A stretch of DNA of 29,636 nucleotides from a virus. Shown here in pieces: positions 13,688-21,664 of the stretch (position 1 is its first letter; every line of letters starts with the position of its first letter). The notes under the pieces were generated by a model. It saw nothing but the letters and a program-made list of their open reading frames with translations, ran no database searches and was not told where the DNA came from. The position numbers were made by a program, and so were the translations under genes. The stretch spans positions 1-29,636 of IMG/VR virus record IMGVR_UViG_3300010938_000110. One strand, 5' to 3'.

Positions 13688-13938
13688 TTATCAGATGTTA
13701 TTTTATTTGTGTCAAGATAAAAATTTTCCGCTTCATTCTTATTTTCAAAATTCAAAATTACTGCCCCGATAGGCGTAATTGACATATAAGCTCTTTTGTT
13801 ATTTATCATAATTAATTTCTTTTGTTCAGGCTCAAACGTAGGCAGGTTGCTTAAAGTCTTTTGCGCCTTTTCTATTATTGGCTCTAATCGCTTTTTAAAA
13901 TTCTCAAGAACTTGCATAGGGTCTTTATCTTGCTCCAT
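13684..13938 (-). CDS. Small tail-region protein, 84 residues
   Basis: A small mixed-charge protein starting MEQDKDPMQVLENFKKRLEP. A helical first half is followed by a strand-rich part with KKLIMINNKRAYMSITPIGA. It overlaps the 638-residue gene by 14 bases and the 918-residue gene by four. It may be a chaperone or minor structural part of the tail tip; no family recognised. Confidence 0.65.
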   Translation of the reverse strand: MEQDKDPMQVLENFKKRLEPIIEKAQKTLSNLPTFEPEQKKLIMINNKRAYMSITPIGAVILNFENKNEAENFYLDTNKITSDK

Positions 13939-15841
13939 CTTCTGTAATTTTTTCAGTTAAATTATTTGTAAAATTAACAAATATACGGTATTCCGCACCA
14001 ATAGCTATTTCGTTATGCAAATCCCACGGTATCTTCGTAAATTTACCAAAATAACCAGATGGGGTTTGAAAAATATTATTTCCACGAACCAAATAAAAAT
14101 CTTTGCAACATAACTTAAATGTCCTATCCCTATAAATTAGTGCCTGATTGCCTCTTGTTGCAAGCTCTTTGCCATGAAAATTATTTAAAAGATTAATCGC
14201 TGCCATATCTGTTTCATTATTTCCAGCTATTTCCCAATCAGAACCAACTTGTGTTCCTATAAAAATTTTCGGGATAGAAAAAGAATCATTACTAAGCAAC
14301 ATCCATCCTATCCTGTTGTTTAAAATATTTGTAGGCATCAATGGGATAGGGGCAAGTGTGGTAGAGTTTCCGCCAAATAAACTGATTGCCCAATTTACTG
14401 CATTGATTAACCCATTTATTGCACCAAGAACAAAATTAACTACAGATGCTACTGCATTAATAAGCGTGTTTAATAGACTTTCAATTCTTGTTAAATACTC
14501 TTTTCGTTTCGCATGAGCAAAAGATAGCCTAACCTCTTTGCCATTTCCTAATAAAACATTACCTTTTGTATTAACAACAGTTGGCACTAATGTTACATTA
14601 ACAGAAGTGCCTCTATATTTATGAATAGTGTTTAATTCTGTTTCATCAACAGCATACGTCAAATAAAGGTTTGCAGTTAATTCAGAAGCGTTTGTCCTAA
14701 ACGGCTCAGGAAGATTAAATGTATTCCCAGGGCTATCTACGTTTGGTGGTATAAATGTACCTACTGTATTAAAGTCATGCTTCTCACGAATGATTAACTG
14801 CCCATTATTTATAATGACTTTTCCATTACACCATGATAAAAAATCAATAAGTAAATCTTTGAATGTACCATCGTAATGTCCGTAAACGTCAGGATTAAAA
14901 GGGAAACCTTGACCTTCATCAAATGGTCTATCAAAGACTGATAATGGATTTGATAAACTTGGAATAACTGTTTTACTCGGACAGATTGTTAAATTAGCAT
15001 ACGTACCTGTTAATATTGGCGATGAAAATTGAAGCCCAAGATAATCACAAGCCTTGCGAATTAGTGTATCTACCTTCATCCCAAGTTTATATTTTTTTAC
15101 TTGTATTATGTTTGAGATTAAATCTTGTATCAAATTAATTAATGCTGTCAATATCAAACCTAAATAGACAATGTATAAAACTACATTGGCTATCGTAGCA
15201 ATTAAGGTAGCTGCTGATGTTCCTACTTGCGCAACTGCTGTAGTACCTTGCCCAATTAAATCATTTATTAATGAAGCTATCTTTTCTGTTATTTCATACA
15301 ACTCTTTTAGTGTAATATAAATATTTAATGAGATTAACATCGCTTGTTGATAATCTGGTATTTCGCTAATTGCGTATGGTATTAACTTGTAATCTGTAGC
15401 GGGATTAATTCTTCCCGGTGCATTTGCAGGAAGTGTAGTTAAATAAGCAAAACTAAAAGAGGCTGCTATGTCGTTTAACCAATCTATTTTGTTTGATTCT
15501 TGGCATGGTGCTTTTACCACGTCGCATTCCCAAACAGTAGCTTCGCTTGCTGTATGTATTATACCATCTAAAATCATTTGTGGGAAAGTTCCACAGCTCC
15601 AAATGCGCAAAGGTACGCCTTCAAAGATTCCTGCGCCACCTGTCAACCCTTGCTTTCTATATTCGTTTAGTTTTACTGCGTTTTCACCCACCCATTCAAA
15701 ATCTGTTCCTTGTAAAGATGCAGATGGTGAATCATTAGACCAATCCAATTCAATGCGAAGTGCTTTCCAATTTCTTGGTGGTGGAACAGTTACAAAACCT
15801 GTTCCCCAATTAATTTCAAATCTTAAATCTACAAAAGCCAT
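13925..15841 (-). CDS. Tail-tip/baseplate protein with hydrophobic segments
   Basis: A 638-residue protein directly after the tape-measure gene, the usual place of the distal tail or hub protein. The N-terminal ~110 residues are strand-rich (FVTVPPPRNWKALRIELDW, then GVPLRIWSCGTFPQMILDG), like a tail-ring domain. Two strongly hydrophobic stretches occur at about 208-246 (with ANVVLYIVYLGLILTALINL) and 457-489 (with AVASVVNFVLGAINGLINA). These are unusual for a purely soluble tail part and could be membrane-active during DNA entry. Start ATG 15841 overlaps the tape-measure stop (TAATG). Confidence 0.7.
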   Translation of the reverse strand: MAFVDLRFEINWGTGFVTVPPPRNWKALRIELDWSNDSPSASLQGTDFEWVGENAVKLNEYRKQGLTGGAGIFEGVPLRIWSCGTFPQMILDGIIHTASEATVWECDVVKAPCQESNKIDWLNDIAASFSFAYLTTLPANAPGRINPATDYKLIPYAISEIPDYQQAMLISLNIYITLKELYEITEKIASLINDLIGQGTTAVAQVGTSAATLIATIANVVLYIVYLGLILTALINLIQDLISNIIQVKKYKLGMKVDTLIRKACDYLGLQFSSPILTGTYANLTICPSKTVIPSLSNPLSVFDRPFDEGQGFPFNPDVYGHYDGTFKDLLIDFLSWCNGKVIINNGQLIIREKHDFNTVGTFIPPNVDSPGNTFNLPEPFRTNASELTANLYLTYAVDETELNTIHKYRGTSVNVTLVPTVVNTKGNVLLGNGKEVRLSFAHAKRKEYLTRIESLLNTLINAVASVVNFVLGAINGLINAVNWAISLFGGNSTTLAPIPLMPTNILNNRIGWMLLSNDSFSIPKIFIGTQVGSDWEIAGNNETDMAAINLLNNFHGKELATRGNQALIYRDRTFKLCCKDFYLVRGNNIFQTPSGYFGKFTKIPWDLHNEIAIGAEYRIFVNFTNNLTEKITEDGAR

Positions 15842-18273
15842 TAAAATCTCCTCTTTTCCAAATAAAAAATACGTCTTTTACCAGCCTCTATCTCATTTTT
15901 TATAAGTTGACCTGTTATTTTGTCAATATCAAAAACCAACTCTTTTTTATCCCTTATTGTTTTTTCAAGCGATTTAATATCATTATGCAAAACATGAATT
16001 AATGCTGTATTTGTTTGTTCTTCTATATTTTTATCATGTAGGGTTGGCATATTAGGTAAATACACATTTTTAAACATCCAATCCTGAACAGCATCTTTGC
16101 CCATATTCATTGCAGTTGCCAATCCCGGATTTTCTCTTGTTCCTTTTGCTGTTATTACGCTTTCTCCTTTTGAAAACCGTATCAAATTACTATCTGAAGT
16201 TTCTGTTCCTTTGCCTTTAAAATCTTCAACCCCATCTGCAAAAGAGCCTGCAATTACATCGCTTAAAGTCTTCGCTAATATAGTTTGCGCAAAAGCTTTG
16301 CCTGCCGCATTTGAATCTCCGTCTTTCGCAAAGTCTTTCAATAATTCTAAAAATAAACTGGCTAATTGTTTCGCTTGCTCTTGCTTTTGTCTGCGTTCTT
16401 CTAATTCTGCCTGTTTAGCTAATGCTTCTGCCCTGCGTTTTTCTTCAAAAGCTAATGTATTTTCTAAACCTTTATTTGCTAATTCCTGTTGTATTTGTAT
16501 TGCATTGTCTATTTCTGAAATTTCTTTATCTAATGATTCTTGTTCTTTTTGTAGCCTTTTCTCTATCCCGTCAAAATAAGCATTATTTATTTTATCTATA
16601 AGTTCTACCTTAGATTGAAATTCCTCCTTTTCCTGCTCCTCTCTAAATTTTTCTTCTGCTAATATTCTTTCATCCCTTAATTCTTTTTCTTGTTGTAACT
16701 GCATTTCTAATTCCTGCCTTCTTTGTCTTTCTAATTTTAATTTTTCTTCGGCATTCTTCTTTTCTTCATCTTCAATTTCTTTTAATATCTTTTGTGTTTG
16801 TTTAAAATATTCATCTTGTATTTTTAAACGCTCATCTTTTTCTTCTTCTTCTAATTTTAATGTTTTATCTTTCTTTGTTTTAGCATTATTAATAAGATTA
16901 TCGGTTGAATTTGTAGAATCGTCTTCTATTCTGTTATTACCATCTTTATTAATTTTAACAAGTTCATCCATAAACTGTTTTAGCTGTGTTGCGCGAAGTG
17001 AAAAATTCTTTTTTACAGCTATATCATTAGATTCATTTGAAATTCGTATTGCCTCATTAAATTGTTTAAATACCTCTTCGTATGCAGTAGATAGTTGTAT
17101 TGCTCCTGATTCTACTTGTTTACGTATTCCATCAGTAAATGCCTTTGTTTGTTTTGCAAATGATTCTTCGATTTTTAAAACTGTACTTGACTTTCTTGGG
17201 TCAAAATTTCCAGAAAAGAAATCAAATAAATCTACTGCTGCTGCCTTTAATTCATTTTTAATTTGGTCAATAAGTCCGCCTAATTTCTCCTGTAAATCGC
17301 CAATTCTATTATCTAAATTTTGTGCTGCCCCTGCTGATGTATTCAATGATAAAGCTGCCGAACCGGAAAATTTATCCAGTTTCTCCATTAATATAGCTAA
17401 ATTGTCTGTCTTGCTTCCTGTATCTTCAAATCGTATGCCCGCATCTTTCAACGCCCTTACCTGACCATTTATACCACTAATAACATTATCTGTCGCTGTT
17501 GATAAATCAATGCCTTGCGCTGAAGCTAAATCTAAAATTTTAGGTATTAATTTTTCTACTTGCGCAGTAGTTAGACCATATTGCAAAAGTGCTGTTTGAG
17601 ATTTTTGAATTTCATCATCTGAAAAGATAGATGTCTTTTGTAATTGTTCCGATTGTTTTATTAATGTATCAACAGCACCATCATTACCATTAGCAATATT
17701 CTTCACAGCAAATTCTAATTTTTTTGCAGCAACTTCCGCATCTCTGAATGATTTTAGGCTGTTTGAAAAAAACGATTGAACAGCGTTTGCAGCTACAGAG
17801 CCTATCTGTAAAGCAAAACCACCAATAATATTTCCGAGTGTATTAAATTTCTGTTGAAAACTTGCAAGTGCGGATGTCCATGTATTTGTATTCTTTGCCA
17901 AATTAAGTTGCTCCTTCGCTAATTCCCTATTCTTCTTTATTTGCTCTTGCTTTAGTATTTTTGCTTTCTCTAATTCAACCGCCTCTTTCTGTTGTGCAAG
18001 TTCAGTTTGCTTCATTATGTTCAACTTCTTTTGTTCTGTTATAAGAAGCTGCTTTTCTATATTATTTAACTTATCGTATTCATTAGTTAGTTTAACTAAT
18101 TCATCTATTGATTTCCCCTCATTTGCTTTGATAGCTTTGCCTGATGTTGCTGCTATTTTTTTTAGCCTTTCAATAACTCCATCTAAAGCTTTACTATAAT
18201 TTTCAGCTTTGATTATTTCGGGTCCAAATGGGTCTTCAAATAAATCATCATGCTTTACTTTCTCGCTTGCCAT
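15841..18273 (-). CDS. Tape measure protein
   Basis: An 810-residue protein that sets tail length and is ejected with DNA. There are coiled-coil regions at about residues 30-130 and 460-650 (very Glu/Lys/Gln-rich). Between them is the typical tape-measure domain, with SQTALLQYGLTTAQVEKLIP, then GIDLSTATDNVISGINGQVR and ALKDAGIRFEDTG (about 225-285). A Gly/Ala hydrophobic stretch lies near 145-170. At about 0.15 nm per residue the tail would be near 120 nm, which suits a siphovirus. It follows the 176-residue gene with a TAATG junction. Confidence 0.93.
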   Translation of the reverse strand: MASEKVKHDDLFEDPFGPEIIKAENYSKALDGVIERLKKIAATSGKAIKANEGKSIDELVKLTNEYDKLNNIEKQLLITEQKKLNIMKQTELAQQKEAVELEKAKILKQEQIKKNRELAKEQLNLAKNTNTWTSALASFQQKFNTLGNIIGGFALQIGSVAANAVQSFFSNSLKSFRDAEVAAKKLEFAVKNIANGNDGAVDTLIKQSEQLQKTSIFSDDEIQKSQTALLQYGLTTAQVEKLIPKILDLASAQGIDLSTATDNVISGINGQVRALKDAGIRFEDTGSKTDNLAILMEKLDKFSGSAALSLNTSAGAAQNLDNRIGDLQEKLGGLIDQIKNELKAAAVDLFDFFSGNFDPRKSSTVLKIEESFAKQTKAFTDGIRKQVESGAIQLSTAYEEVFKQFNEAIRISNESNDIAVKKNFSLRATQLKQFMDELVKINKDGNNRIEDDSTNSTDNLINNAKTKKDKTLKLEEEEKDERLKIQDEYFKQTQKILKEIEDEEKKNAEEKLKLERQRRQELEMQLQQEKELRDERILAEEKFREEQEKEEFQSKVELIDKINNAYFDGIEKRLQKEQESLDKEISEIDNAIQIQQELANKGLENTLAFEEKRRAEALAKQAELEERRQKQEQAKQLASLFLELLKDFAKDGDSNAAGKAFAQTILAKTLSDVIAGSFADGVEDFKGKGTETSDSNLIRFSKGESVITAKGTRENPGLATAMNMGKDAVQDWMFKNVYLPNMPTLHDKNIEEQTNTALIHVLHNDIKSLEKTIRDKKELVFDIDKITGQLIKNEIEAGKRRIFYLEKRRF

Positions 18274-18803
18274 TATTTTATTTTATTAATAAGTTTAATG
18301 TATGAATAATATTCAGAAACCGAAGTCTTGTGCACATCAATGACAAAGCCTAAATATTTTTGCATTATTGCTTTCATTTCAAAAAAATCATAGTTGCTCG
18401 AATTTGCTTTTAATAATTTTTGAAATTCTATCTCGGCTATTTCAATAAATGTTTGATAGATTTTATCACCAGTAACTATCTTACGAACTTTAAGTAAAGC
18501 AATTTCTTTTTGTTTTTTAAATATATTTTTGAAATTTTCAGAAAAGCCGAACATTTTTATGTACTCATCATATAACTGAAACCATATTTTTTTCAAAAAA
18601 AGTTTTTCCTTTGCATTTATTGTTTTTTTTTTATACAGTAAATACGAATAATCGCCAGTCTCATGAACCTTCATCCAATTATAAATTGGTAAATTATCAA
18701 TACTGTTATAATAATTCAATGCCGATTTATATTCCGAGTTCTTTTCTCGTAATTTTAAGAAAAGATTCTTTAACTTCCGGCATAAGTTCATTAATGCTTT
18801 CAT
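18273..18803 (-). CDS. Putative tail assembly protein upstream of tape measure
   Basis: A 176-residue Lys/Tyr/Phe-rich helical protein. SIDNLPIYNWMKVHETGDYS (about residues 34-53) is its most distinctive stretch. Its place directly before the tape-measure gene is that of tail assembly chaperones. It overlaps the 154-residue gene by 77 bases in the +1 frame. I see no standard -1 slippery heptamer that would make a G/GT-type fusion, so it is taken as separately initiated, at ATG 18803 or the second Met four codons later. Confidence 0.62.
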   Translation of the reverse strand: MKALMNLCRKLKNLFLKLREKNSEYKSALNYYNSIDNLPIYNWMKVHETGDYSYLLYKKKTINAKEKLFLKKIWFQLYDEYIKMFGFSENFKNIFKKQKEIALLKVRKIVTGDKIYQTFIEIAEIEFQKLLKANSSNYDFFEMKAIMQKYLGFVIDVHKTSVSEYYSYIKLINKIK

Positions 18804-19191
18804 CTGTTAAGCCTAATATCTTTCCATAAACAAAAGATAAATCTGTACCTTGTTTATCTGTATTTGCATCTATAGACCACCCATCGTTTTCATTATTGAA
18901 TTTAAAACTTCTATAAAAATCTCCAGTATCTTTTAGCGTAATATGGTCTGTTCGACCATCTCTGCCCTCTGCCCTTGCCAATGGCTTATAATAAAATATA
19001 GTTATTGGTGCATAATCTCCCAATGATTTTTCGTCAGAAGTTATTCCTTTTTCATAAAGTTGTGATTCTGTATTTAAGTCAATAGCCTGTGCTTGTAATC
19101 TGGCATCATCCCAAACATTTTTCATAATTTTAATAGCACTTAAATTTTTAGTCTGCCTTATTAATTTATAACAAGGTTCAAAATACATCAT
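18727..19191 (-). CDS. Putative head-tail or tail completion protein
   Basis: A 154-residue protein. The C-terminal part contains GRDGRTDHITLKDTGDFYRS, a stretch typical of phage neck or tail-completion proteins, which often carry an LxDTGxxxxS pattern. It begins right after the promoter box at 19196-19203 and a terminator, so it opens the tail operon that continues through the tape measure. Two consecutive ATG codons start the frame. Role inferred from motif and position. Confidence 0.6.
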   Translation of the reverse strand: MMYFEPCYKLIRQTKNLSAIKIMKNVWDDARLQAQAIDLNTESQLYEKGITSDEKSLGDYAPITIFYYKPLARAEGRDGRTDHITLKDTGDFYRSFKFNNENDGWSIDANTDKQGTDLSFVYGKILGLTDESINELMPEVKESFLKITRKELGI

Positions 19192-19195
19192 AATA

Positions 19196-19203
19196 CAAAT
19201 TTA
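19196..19203 (-). promoter_or_regulatory. Promoter box of tail operon
   Basis: TAAATTTG (19203-19196) fits TAnnTTTG and lies four bases before ATG 19191, immediately after the terminator of the major tail protein gene. It would give the tail operon its own start. Confidence 0.45.
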
Positions 19204-19233
19204 AAAAAAAACCAGCGATTATTCTCGCTGGTT
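19203..19233 (-). terminator. Rho-independent terminator after major tail protein gene
   Basis: The perfect 9-bp stem AACCAGCGA (19210-19218) and TCGCTGGTT (19225-19233) has a six-base loop. On the minus strand it is followed by a run of T (19209-19203). It lies 22 bases after the stop codon at 19255. Confidence 0.9.
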
Positions 19234-19254
19234 CAGAAAAGAAAATAAACAAAA

Positions 19255-20178
19255 TTAAGGAACAGTTATAGGATTATTAATAACATTAGTAAAATCAAAT
19301 CCATCTTTAGTAGGCGTTAACCTTAAAACATCGCCACTTGTTTGTGCTGCGAAGTCTATGTCATAAGTACCTTCTGGATTTTCAGTTACTGATGTTATAG
19401 TAACGGCTAATGAATCTGTAACATTAAATAAACTAAAATCTGAAATAGTTAAACCTTTTACTAAAACAGGGTTGATTGGTGTACCATAATCTGTATAAAG
19501 ACGAACAGAAAAATCAGTAGTTGATTCACTTGAAATTTCAGAATTAACGTCAAGTAAACCATTAAGCGAAAGCAAATCCGCATCGCCTAATTCATCGCAA
19601 GTTATCATTCGAAGATTTTCGTCTTTTTCGTCAACAGAAAAATTAAACGACAGTTCCAATTTTTGAGTTGTTGTATCTGAACTCCAAATTAACATAGCTG
19701 CTACGCTTGATTTATCGAGTTTAATCGGATAAAGTATTGTTCCATCTGATGAAATAGAACCTATTAAATTACCATTTTTATCGATTATAAATACACCAAT
19801 ATCCACACATCTTGCTGATTCTATTTTGCCTTTCAATTGTGGCGGGCCTTCAACTATCCAACCCTTAAATGACCTTGAACCTTCTTGAATGAATACAGAA
19901 GAGTTATCTTCAAAAGTTTCTAAGATATTTTCACCGCGTGTATTTTCAACATTCACTAAAGAAGGCAATGGAAACCATCTATCTTCCTTATCAGCTTCAT
20001 TCACTAAAGCATCAAAGAACGCTTGGTTTAAAGTTGATGAAAGAAGTATTCCATTTCTTGAACCGCTACTTCCATAAATAGGAACGAAAATAACTTTACG
20101 AGCTACTTTCATTATCGGTGTGCATTCTATCCCTGTGTTGGAGAGACCTGCATTGCATTCACATGTTTGACATCCCAT
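19255..20178 (-). CDS. Probable major tail (tube) protein
   Basis: A 307-residue beta-rich protein. The Cys-rich start is MGCQTCECNAGLSNTGIECT. The middle reads like a tail-tube domain (SIFIQEGSRSF-type strands and GWIVEGPPQLKGKIES). The C-terminal part at about 220-307 looks like an added Ig-like domain, with NPVLVKGLTISDFSLFNVTD. The gene has its own promoter (20200-20207) and a strong terminator (19203-19233), the same arrangement as the capsid gene, as expected for a protein needed in many copies. Family assignment is by position and this expression unit, not by a diagnostic motif. Confidence 0.65.
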   Translation of the reverse strand: MGCQTCECNAGLSNTGIECTPIMKVARKVIFVPIYGSSGSRNGILLSSTLNQAFFDALVNEADKEDRWFPLPSLVNVENTRGENILETFEDNSSVFIQEGSRSFKGWIVEGPPQLKGKIESARCVDIGVFIIDKNGNLIGSISSDGTILYPIKLDKSSVAAMLIWSSDTTTQKLELSFNFSVDEKDENLRMITCDELGDADLLSLNGLLDVNSEISSESTTDFSVRLYTDYGTPINPVLVKGLTISDFSLFNVTDSLAVTITSVTENPEGTYDIDFAAQTSGDVLRLTPTKDGFDFTNVINNPITVP

Positions 20179-20199
20179 TTTTTTATTTTTTTAGTTATA

Positions 20200-20207
20200 C
20201 AAATATA
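20200..20207 (-). promoter_or_regulatory. Promoter box of major tail protein gene
   Basis: TATATTTG (20207-20200) lies 21 bases before ATG 20178, with a TTTTTG stretch about 15 bases upstream as a possible -33 element. It gives a short leader of about 15 bases. Confidence 0.65.
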
Positions 20208-20239
20208 AAATAGTTCCAATTGCAAAAATAATCATTTTT

Positions 20240-20947
20240 TTAACACTTTGCGCATTTACCTTCTTTATAGCGTCTAATTTCTATCTCATTTTCAACTCCA
20301 GACAGATTATCTAAAAATAAAGACCTTACTACCCCCTTGTTCGTAATATAAACACCGAATCGTGCATGGTTTGTAATTATAGATTCTAATTTACTTGAAT
20401 CTGTAAATTTATCTTCTTTTATTATTTTAACTAAATTTTCCATTAAATTTCTCATCGGCAAAATATATTCGGAATAAAATTCACTTGTTAATTTTTTATC
20501 AAAGTCTGCTTGTGTTAATGCAAATAGTCTTATAGAAGATTCACGCTCTAAAGCATTGTCTAAGTCGGTTTCAAAAAATCTTTCTTTAAACAATTCCAGA
20601 AGATATATCATTGGTGTTTTTTCATAGGCATTATGCTCTTGGTCTAATTCAACGCTTGTTTGTATTGGTGTTCCGTGATAAAACTTTACGGTGTACAAAT
20701 TAAATGATGTAGCAGTTATAGAAACTGACCCCTGAACAACTATCTCCTTTGTAGATTGATTAACAGATATTATAGTGTACGTGTTTCCGCCTATTGTAAC
20801 TTCAAACCCGGATTGCGAATAAAGTACATCGCAAACAGTTAATGTATGTAAATCACCAGATGTTACTACGCTTTTAATTTCTACTGTATTAGGAATGGCA
20901 TCTACCCATTCAGAAATTATGTCAATTAGATTTTTCTTGTAGTTCAT
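20240..20947 (-). CDS. Head-tail joining region protein, 235 residues
   Basis: I do not recognise a family. The N-terminal ~90 residues look like a beta domain (TLTVCDVLYSQSGFEVTIGG). The rest is helical and charged, ending with Cys residues (KEGKCAKC). It lies between the connector-type gene and the probable tail tube gene, where tail terminator or neck proteins are coded. ATG 20947 overlaps the stop of the small membrane-protein gene (ATGA). Confidence 0.68.
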   Translation of the reverse strand: MNYKKNLIDIISEWVDAIPNTVEIKSVVTSGDLHTLTVCDVLYSQSGFEVTIGGNTYTIISVNQSTKEIVVQGSVSITATSFNLYTVKFYHGTPIQTSVELDQEHNAYEKTPMIYLLELFKERFFETDLDNALERESSIRLFALTQADFDKKLTSEFYSEYILPMRNLMENLVKIIKEDKFTDSSKLESIITNHARFGVYITNKGVVRSLFLDNLSGVENEIEIRRYKEGKCAKC

Positions 20948-21075
20948 TTTTTAGTTATGTTTATTGAAATAAATACGATAAACATAGAAAATGAAAATAA
21001 TGGCTCAGTATAAATCATTCCTGCAAATCCAACCAACATAAGAGTGTACTTTATCCATACTATTAATTTTTTCAT
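20944..21075 (-). CDS. Small two-segment membrane protein, 43 residues
   Basis: A short open frame fits exactly between its neighbours with ATGA overlaps at both ends. The peptide starts MKKLIVWIKYTLMLVGFAGM and has two hydrophobic segments, about residues 4-22 and 26-40, separated by TEP. It ends NITKK. Such a hydrophobic peptide is unexpected among head-tail joining genes. It might act at the host membrane, for example in superinfection exclusion. Function unknown. Confidence 0.62.
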   Translation of the reverse strand: MKKLIVWIKYTLMLVGFAGMIYTEPLFSFSMFIVFISINITKK

Positions 21076-21599
21076 AATATAGCTGAAAATTTTGGCTCTA
21101 ATGAACTCCCTTTAAATTCAGGGTAAGTTGAAGAATCAAATGTTTTGCAAAACCATTGAATAGTATCCCAACTCATTAAGCATTCATTATAACGTATTTC
21201 ACCATATCGTGAGGCATTTTCTGGCGACTGAACTATTCCTGCTTCTACTATTCTTTTTGAAACACCGCTTTGTGAACTGCCTATTTGCGTTTCATGTATA
21301 TATTGCCAAAAAATTATTGATGTAAGAATGTGTTTTATTCCCTTGCTTTCATAAATAATACCATTCTCTTGCTCATAAATTGGATTAAATATGGTAATAA
21401 ATCTTGCATTTACAGGATTTCCTGTTAGGTTTAAATCAGAAATAAATAAATCTGCTAATTCTTTTCCTAAAAGCTTAATAAGGTAAATTCTTTCTATCCT
21501 ATCTCTGTAATTTTCTATCACTGGGATAAGATGACTTGAAAAAGCTAATCTAAATGCTCCTGTAAAATCATCTGGTACTTTTACGATAGGGAGTGGCAT
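21072..21599 (-). CDS. Head-tail connector/adaptor protein
   Basis: A 175-residue helical protein following the capsid gene, the usual site of the gp6-like adaptor that extends the portal ring. Visible features include ERIYLIKLLGKELADLFISD at about residues 36-55, a helix with KHILTSIIFWQYIHETQIGS, and NECLMSWDTIQWF towards the end. It has its own promoter box (21609-21616), separated from the capsid gene by a perfect terminator. Assignment rests on size, helical content and position. Confidence 0.65.
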   Translation of the reverse strand: MPLPIVKVPDDFTGAFRLAFSSHLIPVIENYRDRIERIYLIKLLGKELADLFISDLNLTGNPVNARFITIFNPIYEQENGIIYESKGIKHILTSIIFWQYIHETQIGSSQSGVSKRIVEAGIVQSPENASRYGEIRYNECLMSWDTIQWFCKTFDSSTYPEFKGSSLEPKFSAIL

Positions 21600-21608
21600 T
21601 TTTTTTTA

Positions 21609-21616
21609 CAAATATA
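21609..21616 (-). promoter_or_regulatory. Promoter box of head-tail joining operon
   Basis: TATATTTG (21616-21609) directly follows the capsid-gene terminator and lies nine bases before ATG 21599. The upstream promoter region falls within the terminator palindrome. Confidence 0.55.
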
Positions 21617-21653
21617 TATAAAAAGGGCAAGCTTAAGCTTGCCCTTTTTATAT
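21616..21653. terminator. Perfect 38-bp palindromic terminator after capsid gene
   Basis: GGGCAAGCTTAAGCTTGCCC (21625-21644) is flanked by AAAAA and TTTTT tracts, and the symmetry extends to ATAT on both sides. It lies 12 bases after the capsid stop. It should end transcription on both strands. Confidence 0.92.
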
Positions 21654-21664
21654 TAATTAAACTA

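Noticed and set aside
15468-15905. Plus-strand frame of 145 codons
   Set aside because: It is antisense to the tail-tip and tape-measure genes, a shadow of their codon pattern.
16097-16579. Plus-strand frame of 160 codons
   Set aside because: It is antisense to the Glu/Lys-rich coiled coil of the tape measure, which often leaves long open antisense frames.
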